64,000 nt of DNA from Janthinobacterium sp. PAMC25594 (GTDB lineage Bacteria > Pseudomonadota > Gammaproteobacteria > Burkholderiales > Burkholderiaceae_D): the NCBI RefSeq assembly GCF_019443505.1, contig NZ_CP080377.1, positions 5,208,001-5,272,000 on the forward strand, written 5' to 3'. The first letter of the stretch is position 1. Each line of letters begins with the position of its first letter. The notes below the pieces were generated by a model. That model was given only the letters and a program-made list of their open reading frames with translations, did no database searches and was not told the DNA's origin. Positions 26,147-34,733 of the stretch are shown one piece after another. Made by a program: the position numbers and the translations under genes.

Positions 26147-27439
26147 ATGCTTTCTCTTCCCTTTTCGCAATGGCTGGAGCGGCGCGGCATCCATTTCGCC
26201 TGGGTCATCGTCGCCATCACTTTCCTCACGGCATTAACATCGTCTGCCGCGCTGGGCTTGCCCGGCGCGCTGATGCAGCCGCTGAGCCGCGAATTCGGCT
26301 GGGATGCCGAGCAGATTTCCTCGGCCCTGGCCGTGCGCTTCGTGCTGTTTGGCTTGATGGGGCCGTTTGCCGCCATCCTGATGGAGCGCTTCGGCTTGCG
26401 CAATGTCATCTGCGTGGCCCTGGGCCTGATCGCTTGCGGCATGCTGCTGGCGACGCGCATGACGCAGTTCTGGCACCTGGTGGCCCTGTGGGGCATCCTG
26501 CTGGGTCTCGGCTCGGGCATGACGGCGCTCGTCTTGAGCGCCGTGGTGGCGAACCGCTGGTTCGAGACGCACCGGGGCCTGGTGGTGGGCGTGCTGACGG
26601 CCAGCTCGGCCACGGGCCAGCTGCTGTTCCTGCCCGTGGGCGCCTGGCTGATCGAGCATTTCGGCTGGCGCACGGCCGTCCTGCCCGTGTTTGCCGCCTG
26701 CGCCATCGTCGCCGTGCTGGCCTTCCTGTGCATGCGCAACCGTCCGCAGGACGTGGCCTTGCGTCCGTATGGCGCCGACCCGGCCACGCCCCTGATGGCG
26801 GCGCCGGCGGCAAGCATGACGTTTGCCACGCCTTTTTTGATCCTGCGCAGCGTGGCTTCCAATCGTACCTTCTGGATACTGTTCGGCACGTTTTTCATCT
26901 GCGGCCTCAGCACCAACGGCCTGATCCAGACGCATTTCATCTCGCTGTGCAGCGACTCGGGTCTGTCCGCCGTGCCGGCCGCCTCCGTGCTGGCCATGAT
27001 GGGCGCCTTCGATCTGTTCGGCACAATCTTGTCCGGCTGGCTGTCGGACCGCTATGACAACCGCAAATTGCTGTTCTGGTACTACGGCTTGCGGGGCTTG
27101 TCGCTGTTCTGGCTGCCGTATTCGGAATTCACCTTGTACGGCCTGTCGCTGTTCGCCATGTTCTATGGCCTGGACTGGATCGCCACCGTGCCGCCTACCG
27201 TGAAACTGGTGGGCGCCACGTTTGGGCGGGAGCGGGCGGGCATGGTGTTTGGCTGGATCTTCGCCGGCCACCAGCTGGGCGCCGCCGTGGCCGCGTACGG
27301 CGCGGGCCGCATCCGCACCCTGATGCTGACCTACAATCCGGCCCTGTTCGCGGCCGGTGCCGCCTGCCTCGTCGCCGCGCTGCTGGTGCTGGCGATCGCC
27401 CGCCAGAAGGCTGCCGTGGCTGCCGTCCAGTCCGCATGA
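26147..27439 (+). CDS. MFS transporter (monocarboxylate/oxalate-type, 12 TM)
   Basis: A 430-aa protein with about 12 predicted membrane segments. It has an MFS loop 2-3 motif (MERFGLRNVICVALG), an R-rich motif in the middle (GWLSDRYDNRKLLFW) and a central cytoplasmic loop near residue 205. The N-terminal pattern GIHFAWVIVAITFLTAL with GLPGALMQPLSREFGWD is typical of the bacterial MFS group related to oxalate/formate and monocarboxylate carriers. The substrate is unknown. GAGGAC lies just before ATG 26147. It is convergent with the S9 peptidase gene, with a shared hairpin between them. Confidence 0.85.
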   Translation: MLSLPFSQWLERRGIHFAWVIVAITFLTALTSSAALGLPGALMQPLSREFGWDAEQISSALAVRFVLFGLMGPFAAILMERFGLRNVICVALGLIACGMLLATRMTQFWHLVALWGILLGLGSGMTALVLSAVVANRWFETHRGLVVGVLTASSATGQLLFLPVGAWLIEHFGWRTAVLPVFAACAIVAVLAFLCMRNRPQDVALRPYGADPATPLMAAPAASMTFATPFLILRSVASNRTFWILFGTFFICGLSTNGLIQTHFISLCSDSGLSAVPAASVLAMMGAFDLFGTILSGWLSDRYDNRKLLFWYYGLRGLSLFWLPYSEFTLYGLSLFAMFYGLDWIATVPPTVKLVGATFGRERAGMVFGWIFAGHQLGAAVAAYGAGRIRTLMLTYNPALFAAGAACLVAALLVLAIARQKAAVAAVQSA

Positions 27440-27471
27440 AAAAAGCCAGGCCCGCGTGAGCGGAGCCTGGC
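27439..27471 (-). terminator. Rho-independent terminator for the S9 peptidase gene
   Basis: GCCAGGC (27445-27451) pairs with GCCTGGC (27465-27471), continuing into CCGC/GCGG around GTGA. On the minus strand it is followed by six T. It could also stop plus-strand transcripts. Confidence 0.85.
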
Positions 27472-27494
27472 CTTTCAAGAAGCGCGCAACACGA

Positions 27495-29651
27495 TTATTT
27501 CAAATACTTTGCCAGCCATCCCTCGACTTCGCTGTAGAAGAAACGGCTGTTCTCGCCCTTCAAAATCCAGTGGTTTTCATCCGGGAAGACCAGCAATTTC
27601 GCCGGCACGTTCAGGCGTTGTTGCACGGCAAAGTTCATCAAGGCATTGTTGGCCGGTACGCGGTAGTCGAGTTCGCCCACGGTGATCAGGATGGGCGTGG
27701 TAAAACCCGTGCCTTTTTCGTGATTGCCCGCTTGCATGACGGGGCTTTGATCGCGCCACACGGGCAGGTTCGACCAGACGGGGCCGCCCGCATTCGTTTC
27801 ACGGCCGAAACCGCCATCGCTGGTGCCCCATTGCATGATCAGGTCCATTTCGCCCGCGTGCGAGACGATGGCCTTGTAGCGCGTGGTGGTCGCTTGCAGC
27901 CAGTTGGCCAGGTAGCCGCCATAGCTGGCGCCGCCGGCCGCCAGCTTCGTGCCGTCGATAAATGGATATTTCTTGATGGCTTCATCGACGCCCTGGTTGA
28001 CTTCATCGCCCGGACCCTTCAAGGGGTCGAATTGAATCGAGCGCGAGAATTCCTCGCCATAGCCGGTGGAACCCTTGTAGTCGGTCAGCAAGACAACGTA
28101 ACCTGGCTTGGCCAGCAAGTGATAGTTCCAGCGCAGCACGAACTGGTCGCGCCACATGCTGGCCGCGCCGCCGTGGATGACGGTCAACAGCGGATATTTC
28201 TTGTTCGGATCAAAATTGGCGGGCTTGACGAGCATGTTGTGGATGCGGCGGCCATCGGCCGTGGTGAACCAGAAGTGCTCGGGCGCCTGCCAGTCGATCT
28301 TGCTCGCTTTCTCCGTGTTGAAGGCCGTCAGGCGCTTTGGCTGCTTGCCGTTGAACGCATAGATTTCCGGCGGGTTGATGCTTGACTCCCACACGCCGAC
28401 CAAAGCCTTGCCGCCGCTGCTCAGCGAGTTGATGCTGCCTGTCGGCAAGGATGGCTCTTCGCGCACGTCACCGCCTTTGATGTCGATCGAGTACAGCTTT
28501 TCCAGGCCCGCATGTTCATAGCTGAAGAGGACGCGCTTGCCGCCTTCTGGCAGCACGAAGCGCGAAATCGAACGGTCCAGTTGGGCCGTCAGGATGCTCG
28601 GCGCAGGGTTGCTCATCGGCCAGGCGAAGCTGGCCAGGCGTTTCACGTCGTACACTTTGCCGGGCGTTTGCGCGTCGCTCAAGGCGAACAGGGTCTTGCC
28701 GTCGGCCGCGAATTTCAGGCTGCCATAGCTATGTTTGTCCTGCGTCAAACGCTGTGCTTCGCCGCCGGCCACGGACAGCAGATACAGTTGCGAGACCACG
28801 GCTTCGCGCTGGGCCGCATCGCGGTTGGTGGCCGCGTTGAAGACGACGGCCTTGCCATCGGGCGTCCAGACGGCGTCCAAGGATTGCCCCTCGTCACCCT
28901 GGCCGCCGCCAAAGCCGGGAAGCGCCACCAGTTGCGTGCCCGACAGGATGTCGCGCGGCGTCGACTCTGGCTGCGCGTCGACGATGAACAGGCGCACCTG
29001 CTTGTCCGTCAGCCATTTGTCGAAATAACGGGGCGCCGTCGTTTCATACGAACGGGCGCTGACCTTGCGCTCCTTGCGCTCTTTCGCGCTTTGCTTGACG
29101 TCGGCTTCCGTCTTGTTGCCTGGATAGATGTCGCTGACGAACAGCAATTGCTTGCCATCCGGACTCCATTTCGGCATGCGCGCGCCCAGGGTGAGCGAGG
29201 TCAACCGTTGTGCTTCGCCACCGGCGGCCACGTCGAGGCGGTAAATCTGTCCCGCGTCATCGCCGTCGCGCTTGGCAACGAACACCAGCTGGCGGCTGTC
29301 CGGCGACCAGACCACGGCGCTTTCGCCGCCCTTGGAATACGTCAGGCGGCGCGCGGGGCTGTCGTCAAGCAGCGACTTGATCCACAGGTCTGACCATTGA
29401 TCTTGGCTAGAGTAGGCGCTGTCGACGACGGAAAACACGGCCCATCGCCCATCCGGGCTGGCGACGGGCGCGCCCACCCGTTTCATCAGCCACACGTCTT
29501 CATGCGTGATGGCGTGTCTGGCTTGCGTTTGCGCGGCGGCAATGGGTATAACCGCCGTGGTATCGGCGGCGTGGACGGTCGTTGCCAGCGAGGCGCAGGC
29601 TGCTGCGATCAGCAGGGAGCCGAGGGAACGGCGAAGACGGGGTAAGGTCAT
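27495..29651 (-). CDS. S9-family prolyl oligopeptidase-like serine peptidase, secreted
   Basis: A 718-aa protein with a signal peptide (MTLPRLRRSLGSLLIAAACASLATTVHA), an N-terminal beta-propeller with WSPDSRQLVFVAKRDG-type repeats, and a C-terminal alpha/beta hydrolase. The catalytic set is visible: Ser in GGASYGGYLANW (about residue 575), Asp in GELDYRVPANN and His in FPDENHWI. It cleaves peptides, probably in the periplasm, in the manner of acylaminoacyl- or dipeptidyl-peptidases. ATG 29651 is preferred because it starts the signal peptide; ATG 29693 is an alternative. Confidence 0.9.
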   Translation of the reverse strand: MTLPRLRRSLGSLLIAAACASLATTVHAADTTAVIPIAAAQTQARHAITHEDVWLMKRVGAPVASPDGRWAVFSVVDSAYSSQDQWSDLWIKSLLDDSPARRLTYSKGGESAVVWSPDSRQLVFVAKRDGDDAGQIYRLDVAAGGEAQRLTSLTLGARMPKWSPDGKQLLFVSDIYPGNKTEADVKQSAKERKERKVSARSYETTAPRYFDKWLTDKQVRLFIVDAQPESTPRDILSGTQLVALPGFGGGQGDEGQSLDAVWTPDGKAVVFNAATNRDAAQREAVVSQLYLLSVAGGEAQRLTQDKHSYGSLKFAADGKTLFALSDAQTPGKVYDVKRLASFAWPMSNPAPSILTAQLDRSISRFVLPEGGKRVLFSYEHAGLEKLYSIDIKGGDVREEPSLPTGSINSLSSGGKALVGVWESSINPPEIYAFNGKQPKRLTAFNTEKASKIDWQAPEHFWFTTADGRRIHNMLVKPANFDPNKKYPLLTVIHGGAASMWRDQFVLRWNYHLLAKPGYVVLLTDYKGSTGYGEEFSRSIQFDPLKGPGDEVNQGVDEAIKKYPFIDGTKLAAGGASYGGYLANWLQATTTRYKAIVSHAGEMDLIMQWGTSDGGFGRETNAGGPVWSNLPVWRDQSPVMQAGNHEKGTGFTTPILITVGELDYRVPANNALMNFAVQQRLNVPAKLLVFPDENHWILKGENSRFFYSEVEGWLAKYLK

Positions 29652-29826
29652 GGGCGTGGTCCGGGTAGTGAAAAAGAGTACAGCGGGAAACATTATTGCC
29701 CATCGATTCGGCCACTGCCAAGGCCTTGAACCGTTACTTACCAGGCGGGATAGCCGCGTATCGGGCGGGCAGCGCGTATCCGATCAGTTAAACTTGCCGC
29801 TTTACTCACACTGGCGCTGCCTGAAC

Positions 29827-30873
29827 ATGAAAATTTGTCTTTCCTTATTGAAAACGGCATTGCTGGGAGCGAGCTGCCTGCTGGCCGCTCCGGTTTTTGC
29901 CGCCGCGCCCGTTCCCTACCCGAATACCAGCGCCATGGGCGTGGGCCACGCGGAAAGTACGGCCTGGTATGCGACTTGCCTGAAGGTCAAGGATGCGGTG
30001 CCGCCACCGGCCGACCTGCCGGCGCCATCCGCCGTGGCATCGCTGCAGCAGTGCCAGGCGAGCGAGCTGTATTACGATACCAAGAGTATGTCCTCGCCCA
30101 AGCCGGTCGACTGGCGTCCCGCGCGCCATTGCGCAATGGCCACGCAAAATAGTGCCGTGCTGATGATGCTGTACCAGAATGGGCAAGGCGTGCAGAAAGA
30201 CCCATTGCTGGCCCTCAAGTATGCGTGCAGCATCGATGCGGCGCCGGCCGAGATGCAGGGCCGCATCGAACACTTGCAGCAGATCAATTCCAGCGGACGC
30301 GGCATGATGGACTGGTGCGACGACATCACCAGCGGCTACATGATGGGCGTGTGCAGCGCCATCGATGCGCGGCAAAAGCAGCGCATGCGCGCGCAGGCGA
30401 CAGGCAAGGTCAGCGCAAGCATGCCGGCCGTGGCGCAAGCGTCGCTGCAAAAGCTGCAGACGGCGGCAAGCAAGTTTGCCGACGCGCGCGCAGCCAGTGA
30501 AACGGACTTGAGCGGCACGGCGCGCGCCGCCCAGAGCATCGCCGCCCGCACGGCCGAGCTCGATCTGCTGGCGCAGGATGTGCGCGAATATGAAGCGGGC
30601 AAGTTGCCTGTCAGCATGTCGAAGGCGCAGGTGGCGGCGCTCGACAAGGAGCTCAACGCCATCTATGGCAAGCTGATGAAAAAGCCGGCGGAAACCCATG
30701 CTGGCGCCGTGGACAAGGAGGGCATCCGCGCCACACAGCGCTTGTGGCTGGCGTACCGCGATGCCTGGATGAATTTTGGCGCCGTGCGTTATCCGTCCGT
30801 GACGAGCGACACCTGGGCCGGCCTGTTGACGGCGCGGCGCAATGCCCAATTACAAGATTTGCTGGAGAATTGA
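29827..30873 (+). CDS. Secreted protein with LprI-like (DUF1311) C-terminal domain
   Basis: A 348-aa protein with a signal peptide (MKICLSLLKTALLGASCLLAAPVFA). Scattered Cys residues in the first half suggest disulfides, followed by a helical middle (residues about 200-270). The C-terminal segment, TQRLWLAYRDAWMNFG to GLLTARRNAQLQDLLE, matches the lysozyme-inhibitor LprI/DUF1311 pattern. It may protect peptidoglycan or bind in the periplasm, but this is inferred from the family alone. ATG 29827 begins the signal peptide. The next gene starts three bases after the stop, so the two are co-transcribed. Confidence 0.7.
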   Translation: MKICLSLLKTALLGASCLLAAPVFAAAPVPYPNTSAMGVGHAESTAWYATCLKVKDAVPPPADLPAPSAVASLQQCQASELYYDTKSMSSPKPVDWRPARHCAMATQNSAVLMMLYQNGQGVQKDPLLALKYACSIDAAPAEMQGRIEHLQQINSSGRGMMDWCDDITSGYMMGVCSAIDARQKQRMRAQATGKVSASMPAVAQASLQKLQTAASKFADARAASETDLSGTARAAQSIAARTAELDLLAQDVREYEAGKLPVSMSKAQVAALDKELNAIYGKLMKKPAETHAGAVDKEGIRATQRLWLAYRDAWMNFGAVRYPSVTSDTWAGLLTARRNAQLQDLLEN

Positions 30874-30876
30874 CGC

Positions 30877-31380
30877 ATGCGCGAAGCCTATTACCACGAA
30901 GACGATTTTTGCATGATCGAATTGCTGCCGCTGGATAACTTGCAGCACTGTTTGACGCAGATGGGCGAGCAGCAGGCGTTCGCCGATGCACACCGCAGCG
31001 GCGCCGGCTGGACGGACATGTACGTGCCCGAGGCGCCACCGTCGCCACTGCGCGCGCTGGGCCTGACGGCCGGGCAGCTGCGGCTGGCGCTGGCCGATGC
31101 CATGCCGCCGTATGACGCCGTCTACACGGGCTACAGCAGTTATCGCGTGGAATGCAAGAACGTGCTGGCCTTTGGCGGCGAGAAGACGGAAACCCTGTTT
31201 GCGGGCTTGGGCGAGGACGGCATCGTGGTGGATTTGTGGTGCAGCGACGCCATGCCTGAGTTGTTGCTGCTGCCCTTGAAAGAGCAATTGCTGCTGGCTG
31301 ACTGGGGCGCGGGGTTTGCGTGCCCGCTGGCCGATGGCGACCTGTTCGCCCGCTATCTGCGGGAATACGAACTGGATTGA
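30877..31380 (+). CDS. Hypothetical protein co-transcribed with the LprI-like gene
   Basis: A 167-aa protein, acidic, starting MREAYYHEDDFCMIELLPLD, without a signal peptide or membrane segment. The middle (YDAVYTGYSSYRVECKN) and C-terminus (FARYLREYELD) look like a compact cytoplasmic alpha/beta fold. I do not recognise the family. The 3-base spacing to the upstream secreted protein implies one transcript. Pairs of a secreted protein with a small acidic cytoplasmic one can be effector-immunity pairs, but nothing here demonstrates that. Confidence 0.6.
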   Translation: MREAYYHEDDFCMIELLPLDNLQHCLTQMGEQQAFADAHRSGAGWTDMYVPEAPPSPLRALGLTAGQLRLALADAMPPYDAVYTGYSSYRVECKNVLAFGGEKTETLFAGLGEDGIVVDLWCSDAMPELLLLPLKEQLLLADWGAGFACPLADGDLFARYLREYELD

Positions 31381-31394
31381 TCGAACTGAACTGA

Positions 31395-31796
31395 TTACTC
31401 GCAGGCGATGGCGTTCGGTTGCGCCACCTTGACCACGGACGCCAGGCGCGCCATGTCGTTGCCGTCGCCTTGCTCGACGTACGGTTGATAGGTATCGATG
31501 ACGATGCGCGCACGCGCTTGCCAGCCGCAATTGTCGGCCTGGCGCGCGGGCACGCGCAGCAGCCGGCGCGCCTGGGTGTCGTTGCTGAAACAAAACCATG
31601 CGTCGTGCGTGGCGGCAGGGCGGGGCAGGCGGCCCCACTGCGCCTTGTCGGGCGCGAAGCAGACGCGGTCGCCGATGATCTGCAAGCTCATCTCGTCCGT
31701 GCGCAGGCTGTACTGGCCGTCGAGCACGATGGGCGCTTGCGCCTGCGCTTGTGCACACAGCAGCAGGGCGGGGAAAAGCAGGGCTGCAAGTTTCAT
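31395..31796 (-). CDS. Small secreted protein of unknown function
   Basis: A 133-aa protein with a signal peptide (MKLAALLFPALLLCAQAQA). The mature part is short and beta-rich, with four Cys (DRVCFAP, WFCFSND, DNCGWQ and the C-terminal IACE) that could form two disulfides. No family is recognised. It is convergent with the gene at 30877, 14 bases away. Confidence 0.6.
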   Translation of the reverse strand: MKLAALLFPALLLCAQAQAQAPIVLDGQYSLRTDEMSLQIIGDRVCFAPDKAQWGRLPRPAATHDAWFCFSNDTQARRLLRVPARQADNCGWQARARIVIDTYQPYVEQGDGNDMARLASVVKVAQPNAIACE

Positions 31797-31854
31797 GCGT
31801 TTCTTTCAGGGCTGGCCAGACGAAAGGCCAGTATAACCGTGGGCGCGGAAATGC

Positions 31855-31884
31855 AAAAAGCCCATCCGTGAGGATAGGCTTTTT
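31855..31884 (-). terminator. Terminator of the tRNA-Lys transcript (bidirectional form)
   Basis: A 13-bp stem with one wobble pair (31855-31867 with 31872-31884), loop GTGA. A residues at one end and T at the other let it work on both strands. It lies 15 bases past the tRNA 3' end. Confidence 0.8.
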
Positions 31885-31899
31885 GGTACTGCGCATTCG

Positions 31900-31975
31900 T
31901 GGTAGGCCGTGCGGGATTCGAACCTGCGACCAACGGATTAAAAGTCTGCTGCTCTACCAGCTGAGCTAACGACCC
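31900..31975 (-). tRNA. tRNA-Lys (anticodon TTT)
   Basis: Read on the minus strand it is a 76-nt cloverleaf starting GGGTCGTTAGCTCAG and ending in an encoded CCA (31902-31900). The anticodon loop is CTTTTAA, anticodon TTT, hence Lys. The T arm carries GGTTCGAATCC. The acceptor stem has two wobble pairs, G1-T72 and T4-G69, one more than is usual. No repeat of its 3' end was found nearby, so it does not mark an integrated element in this window. Confidence 0.95.
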
Positions 31976-32043
31976 GAAAGAGGCCGCATTATATATCAGT
32001 TGAAAAAGAATGCAAAGCATTCCTGCGAGAAAGTGCTGGCCAG

Positions 32044-33810
32044 CTAAGGCAGGGCTGCCGTGAGCTTCAGCACTTCGTCGATGCTGGTCGTGCCATCGAT
32101 GATCTTGCGCGCACCGGCGATGCGCAGCGGTGTCATGCCGTCGAGGATGCTTTGGCGACGCAAGGCGTGCAGGTCGGCGCCTGCCTTGACCAGCTGGCCG
32201 AATGTTTCCGTCACGCTCAGCAGTTCATAAATGCCGGCACGCCCCAGGTAGCCGCTGTGCCGGCACAGGGCGCAGCCGACGGCGTGGTACATGGCCTGCG
32301 GCCGTTCCAGCTGGCCGCCCGTCAGGCGCTGCCATGCGGCGGCGTCCGGGGCGGTGCCCGGCTGTTTGCAGCCCGGGCACAGGCAGCGCAGCAATCGCTG
32401 CGCCAGCACGCCGATCAGGCACGCTTCCAGCAAATAGGCGGGCAAGCCCAGTTCCAGCAGGCGCATGACGGCCGAGGGCGCGTCGTTGGTGTGCAGGGTC
32501 GACAGCACCAGATGGCCCGTCAGCGCCGCCTGCATGGCCATCTCGGCCGTGGCCAGGTCGCGGATCTCGCCCACCATGATGATGTCGGGGTCTTGCCGCA
32601 TCAGCGCCCGCACGCCATCGGCAAACGACAGTTCGATGCCGGCCTGGCTTTGCACCTGCATCTGGTTGAAGGCCGGTTCGACCATTTCGATGGGGTCTTC
32701 CACCGTGCACACATTGACTTCGCTGCCGGCCAGCGCCTTCAGGGTGCTGTACAGGGTGCTGGTCTTGCCCGAGCCGGTGGGGCCCGTCACCAGTACGATG
32801 CCGTGCGTGCGCGCCGTCAGCTGGCGCCAGCGTTCGGCGTCCGCGGGTGGAAAGCCCAGCTCCGCCAGGCTCTTGACGGCCACTTCCGGGTCGAAGATGC
32901 GCATGACGAGCTTTTCGCCGAAGGCGGTGGGCAAGGTCGACAGGCGCAGCTCGATTTCCTGGCCCTGCGCATTGCGCGTCTTGATGCGGCCATCCTGCGG
33001 GCGGCGCTTTTCCACGACGTCCATGCGCCCGAGCAACTTGATGCGCGCCGTCATGGCCAGCAGCACCACGGGCGGCAGCTGGTAGGCCTGGTGCAGGCGG
33101 CCGTCGATGCGCAGGCGCACGAAACCCGCATCGCGCTTCGGTTCCAGGTGGATGTCGGAGGCGCGCTGGGCAAACGCGTATTGCCACAGCCAGTCGACGA
33201 TGCGCACCACGTGCTGGTCGTTGGCGTCAAGGTTGCCCTTGTTGCGCCCCAGCTCCACCAGCTGCTCGACATTCTGGCGCAGCGCCAGGTCCTGCGTGGA
33301 CGCCAGTTTTGCCACCTTGACGGAACTGGCCAGGCTGAAAAATTGCGCGATGGCATCGGCGATGTGCAGCGGGTTGGCGATGACGAGGCTCAGCTTGCGC
33401 GGCGCCAGCTTGCCCAGCTGCGCCTGCCAGGCGAGCGCGTAGGGCTGGGCCGTGGCGATGACGATGCGGTCAAGCGTGCTTTCCACGGGCAGGATATTAA
33501 AACGGGCGGCATAGCCGGCCGTCATGACGTCGGCCACCTGGCTGAAATCGATGTGCAGGGGATCGATGCGCACATACGGCAGGCTTGCGCGTTGCGCCAG
33601 CCACGCGCACAGGGTGTCGAGCGTGAGTGCGCCATGGGCGATGCTGCACAGTGGATGCAAGGCCGGCGCCGGCAGCAGGGCGGCCTGGGTGCTGATGGCG
33701 GCCGCTTGCGCCGCATCGAGCAAGCCGTCTTCCTGCAGCCAGGCCAGCAGTTGCGGCAGTTGCAGCGGCGTGTCGGGTGAAATGGGGGAAGGAGGAGGGG
33801 AAGCGGACAT
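32044..33810 (-). CDS. GspE/PilB-type secretion ATPase
   Basis: A 588-aa protein. The N-terminal 150 residues resemble the MshEN/GspE-N domain (LPQLLAWLQEDGLLDAAQAA). The ATPase core has Walker A GPTGSGKTSTLYS, an Asp box EDPIEM, Walker B DIIMVGEIRD and a His box (LSTLHTNDAPSA). Near the C-terminus is a four-Cys zinc motif (LCPGCKQPG and GCALCRHSGYLGRAGIYE). It powers a type II secretion or type IV pilus-like machine from the cytoplasm. No other machine genes adjoin it, so its system is encoded elsewhere. AAAGG precedes the ATG. Confidence 0.9.
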   Translation of the reverse strand: MSASPPPSPISPDTPLQLPQLLAWLQEDGLLDAAQAAAISTQAALLPAPALHPLCSIAHGALTLDTLCAWLAQRASLPYVRIDPLHIDFSQVADVMTAGYAARFNILPVESTLDRIVIATAQPYALAWQAQLGKLAPRKLSLVIANPLHIADAIAQFFSLASSVKVAKLASTQDLALRQNVEQLVELGRNKGNLDANDQHVVRIVDWLWQYAFAQRASDIHLEPKRDAGFVRLRIDGRLHQAYQLPPVVLLAMTARIKLLGRMDVVEKRRPQDGRIKTRNAQGQEIELRLSTLPTAFGEKLVMRIFDPEVAVKSLAELGFPPADAERWRQLTARTHGIVLVTGPTGSGKTSTLYSTLKALAGSEVNVCTVEDPIEMVEPAFNQMQVQSQAGIELSFADGVRALMRQDPDIIMVGEIRDLATAEMAMQAALTGHLVLSTLHTNDAPSAVMRLLELGLPAYLLEACLIGVLAQRLLRCLCPGCKQPGTAPDAAAWQRLTGGQLERPQAMYHAVGCALCRHSGYLGRAGIYELLSVTETFGQLVKAGADLHALRRQSILDGMTPLRIAGARKIIDGTTSIDEVLKLTAALP

Positions 33811-33857
33811 GGCCGGCGCCTTTCAGGGCTGCCGGCCTTGCGTGGGGGTACCGGCGC

Positions 33858-34646
33858 TTACAGGGTGCTGACGATGCCCTTGACCCAGGTCTTGGCGGGC
33901 AGCTTGGTCGCGGCGACGATCTGCTTGGCGCGTTCCAGCAGGGCCGCTTGCGCTTCGGCATCGAGCGCCACTTTTGTCTTGAACGCGATCGCCACCACAT
34001 TCCCATCATGGACTTCCGGCAGGCAGATCACCTGTGCAAACGCAAACTTCATCGCCTTGATGTTCTTCGCGTAGCTGGGGTGGTCGCCGAACAGGTTGAC
34101 CGTCATGATGCCGTGCGGCGCCAGGCAGGCGCAGCAGGCGGAATAAAAGTCCGCGCTGTCGAGCACGGGGCCGCGCGCCGTGGCGTCATACAGGTCCACC
34201 TGCAGGGCGTCCAGGGTGCCATGGTTGGCGTCGTCGTTGACGTAGTCGAGCGCATCCATCTCGCGCACGTGCAGGCGCTCGTCGTTGGGCGGCAGCTTGA
34301 ACATCGAGGCGCAGATGGTGATGACGGACGGGTTCAGCTCGATGGCTTCGACTTGCGCCTGCGGGAACTGGCGGTAGCAGAACTTGGTCAGCGCTCCCGT
34401 GCCCAGGCCCAGCTGGGCGAGGCGCCGCGGTTGCTCGATCCACAGCATCCACGCCATCATCTGCTGCGCGTATTCGAGCTCCGGCCAGTCCGGCTTGCGG
34501 ATGCGCATGGCGCCCTGCACCCATTCCGTGCCGAAATGCAGATAGCGCACGCCATCCATTTCGGACAGGGTGACAGGGGCGTAGCGGGGCTTGCGCGCGG
34601 GGCGCGAGGATTCGACTTGTTCGATGGATTTTCGTTTGATAAGCAT
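33858..34646 (-). CDS. Spermidine synthase-like methyltransferase-fold protein
   Basis: A 262-aa protein with a Rossmann core: GLGTGALTKFCYRQFP as the nucleotide loop, VEAIELNPSVITIC with the ribose-binding Glu, and REMDALDYVND. In aminopropyltransferases the loop is GGGDG and a catalytic Asp lies in a DSSDP-like motif; here these read GLGTG and DLYDATARGP. It may therefore be an SpeE paralogue with another role rather than a true spermidine synthase. A minus-strand TATAAT at 34670-34675 would give a 17-base leader. Confidence 0.75.
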   Translation of the reverse strand: MLIKRKSIEQVESSRPARKPRYAPVTLSEMDGVRYLHFGTEWVQGAMRIRKPDWPELEYAQQMMAWMLWIEQPRRLAQLGLGTGALTKFCYRQFPQAQVEAIELNPSVITICASMFKLPPNDERLHVREMDALDYVNDDANHGTLDALQVDLYDATARGPVLDSADFYSACCACLAPHGIMTVNLFGDHPSYAKNIKAMKFAFAQVICLPEVHDGNVVAIAFKTKVALDAEAQAALLERAKQIVAATKLPAKTWVKGIVSTL

Positions 34647-34684
34647 AAGGCGGCCTGAAAGTGTGCCGCATTATAGCGTGCCAT

Positions 34685-34711
34685 AAAAAATGCCAGCCGC
34701 TGGGGCTGGCA
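34685..34711 (-). terminator. Terminator of the glycine-zipper protein gene
   Basis: TGCCAGCC (34691-34698) pairs with GGCTGGCA (34704-34711) and is followed on the minus strand by six T. Confidence 0.85.
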
Positions 34712-34733
34712 TGGTACGGGACGCTTGCTGCGC

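Noticed and set aside
31895..31975. tRNA-Lys as a possible integration site of a genomic island
   Set aside because: No duplicate of the tRNA 3' end, integrase or island-like content is found on either side.
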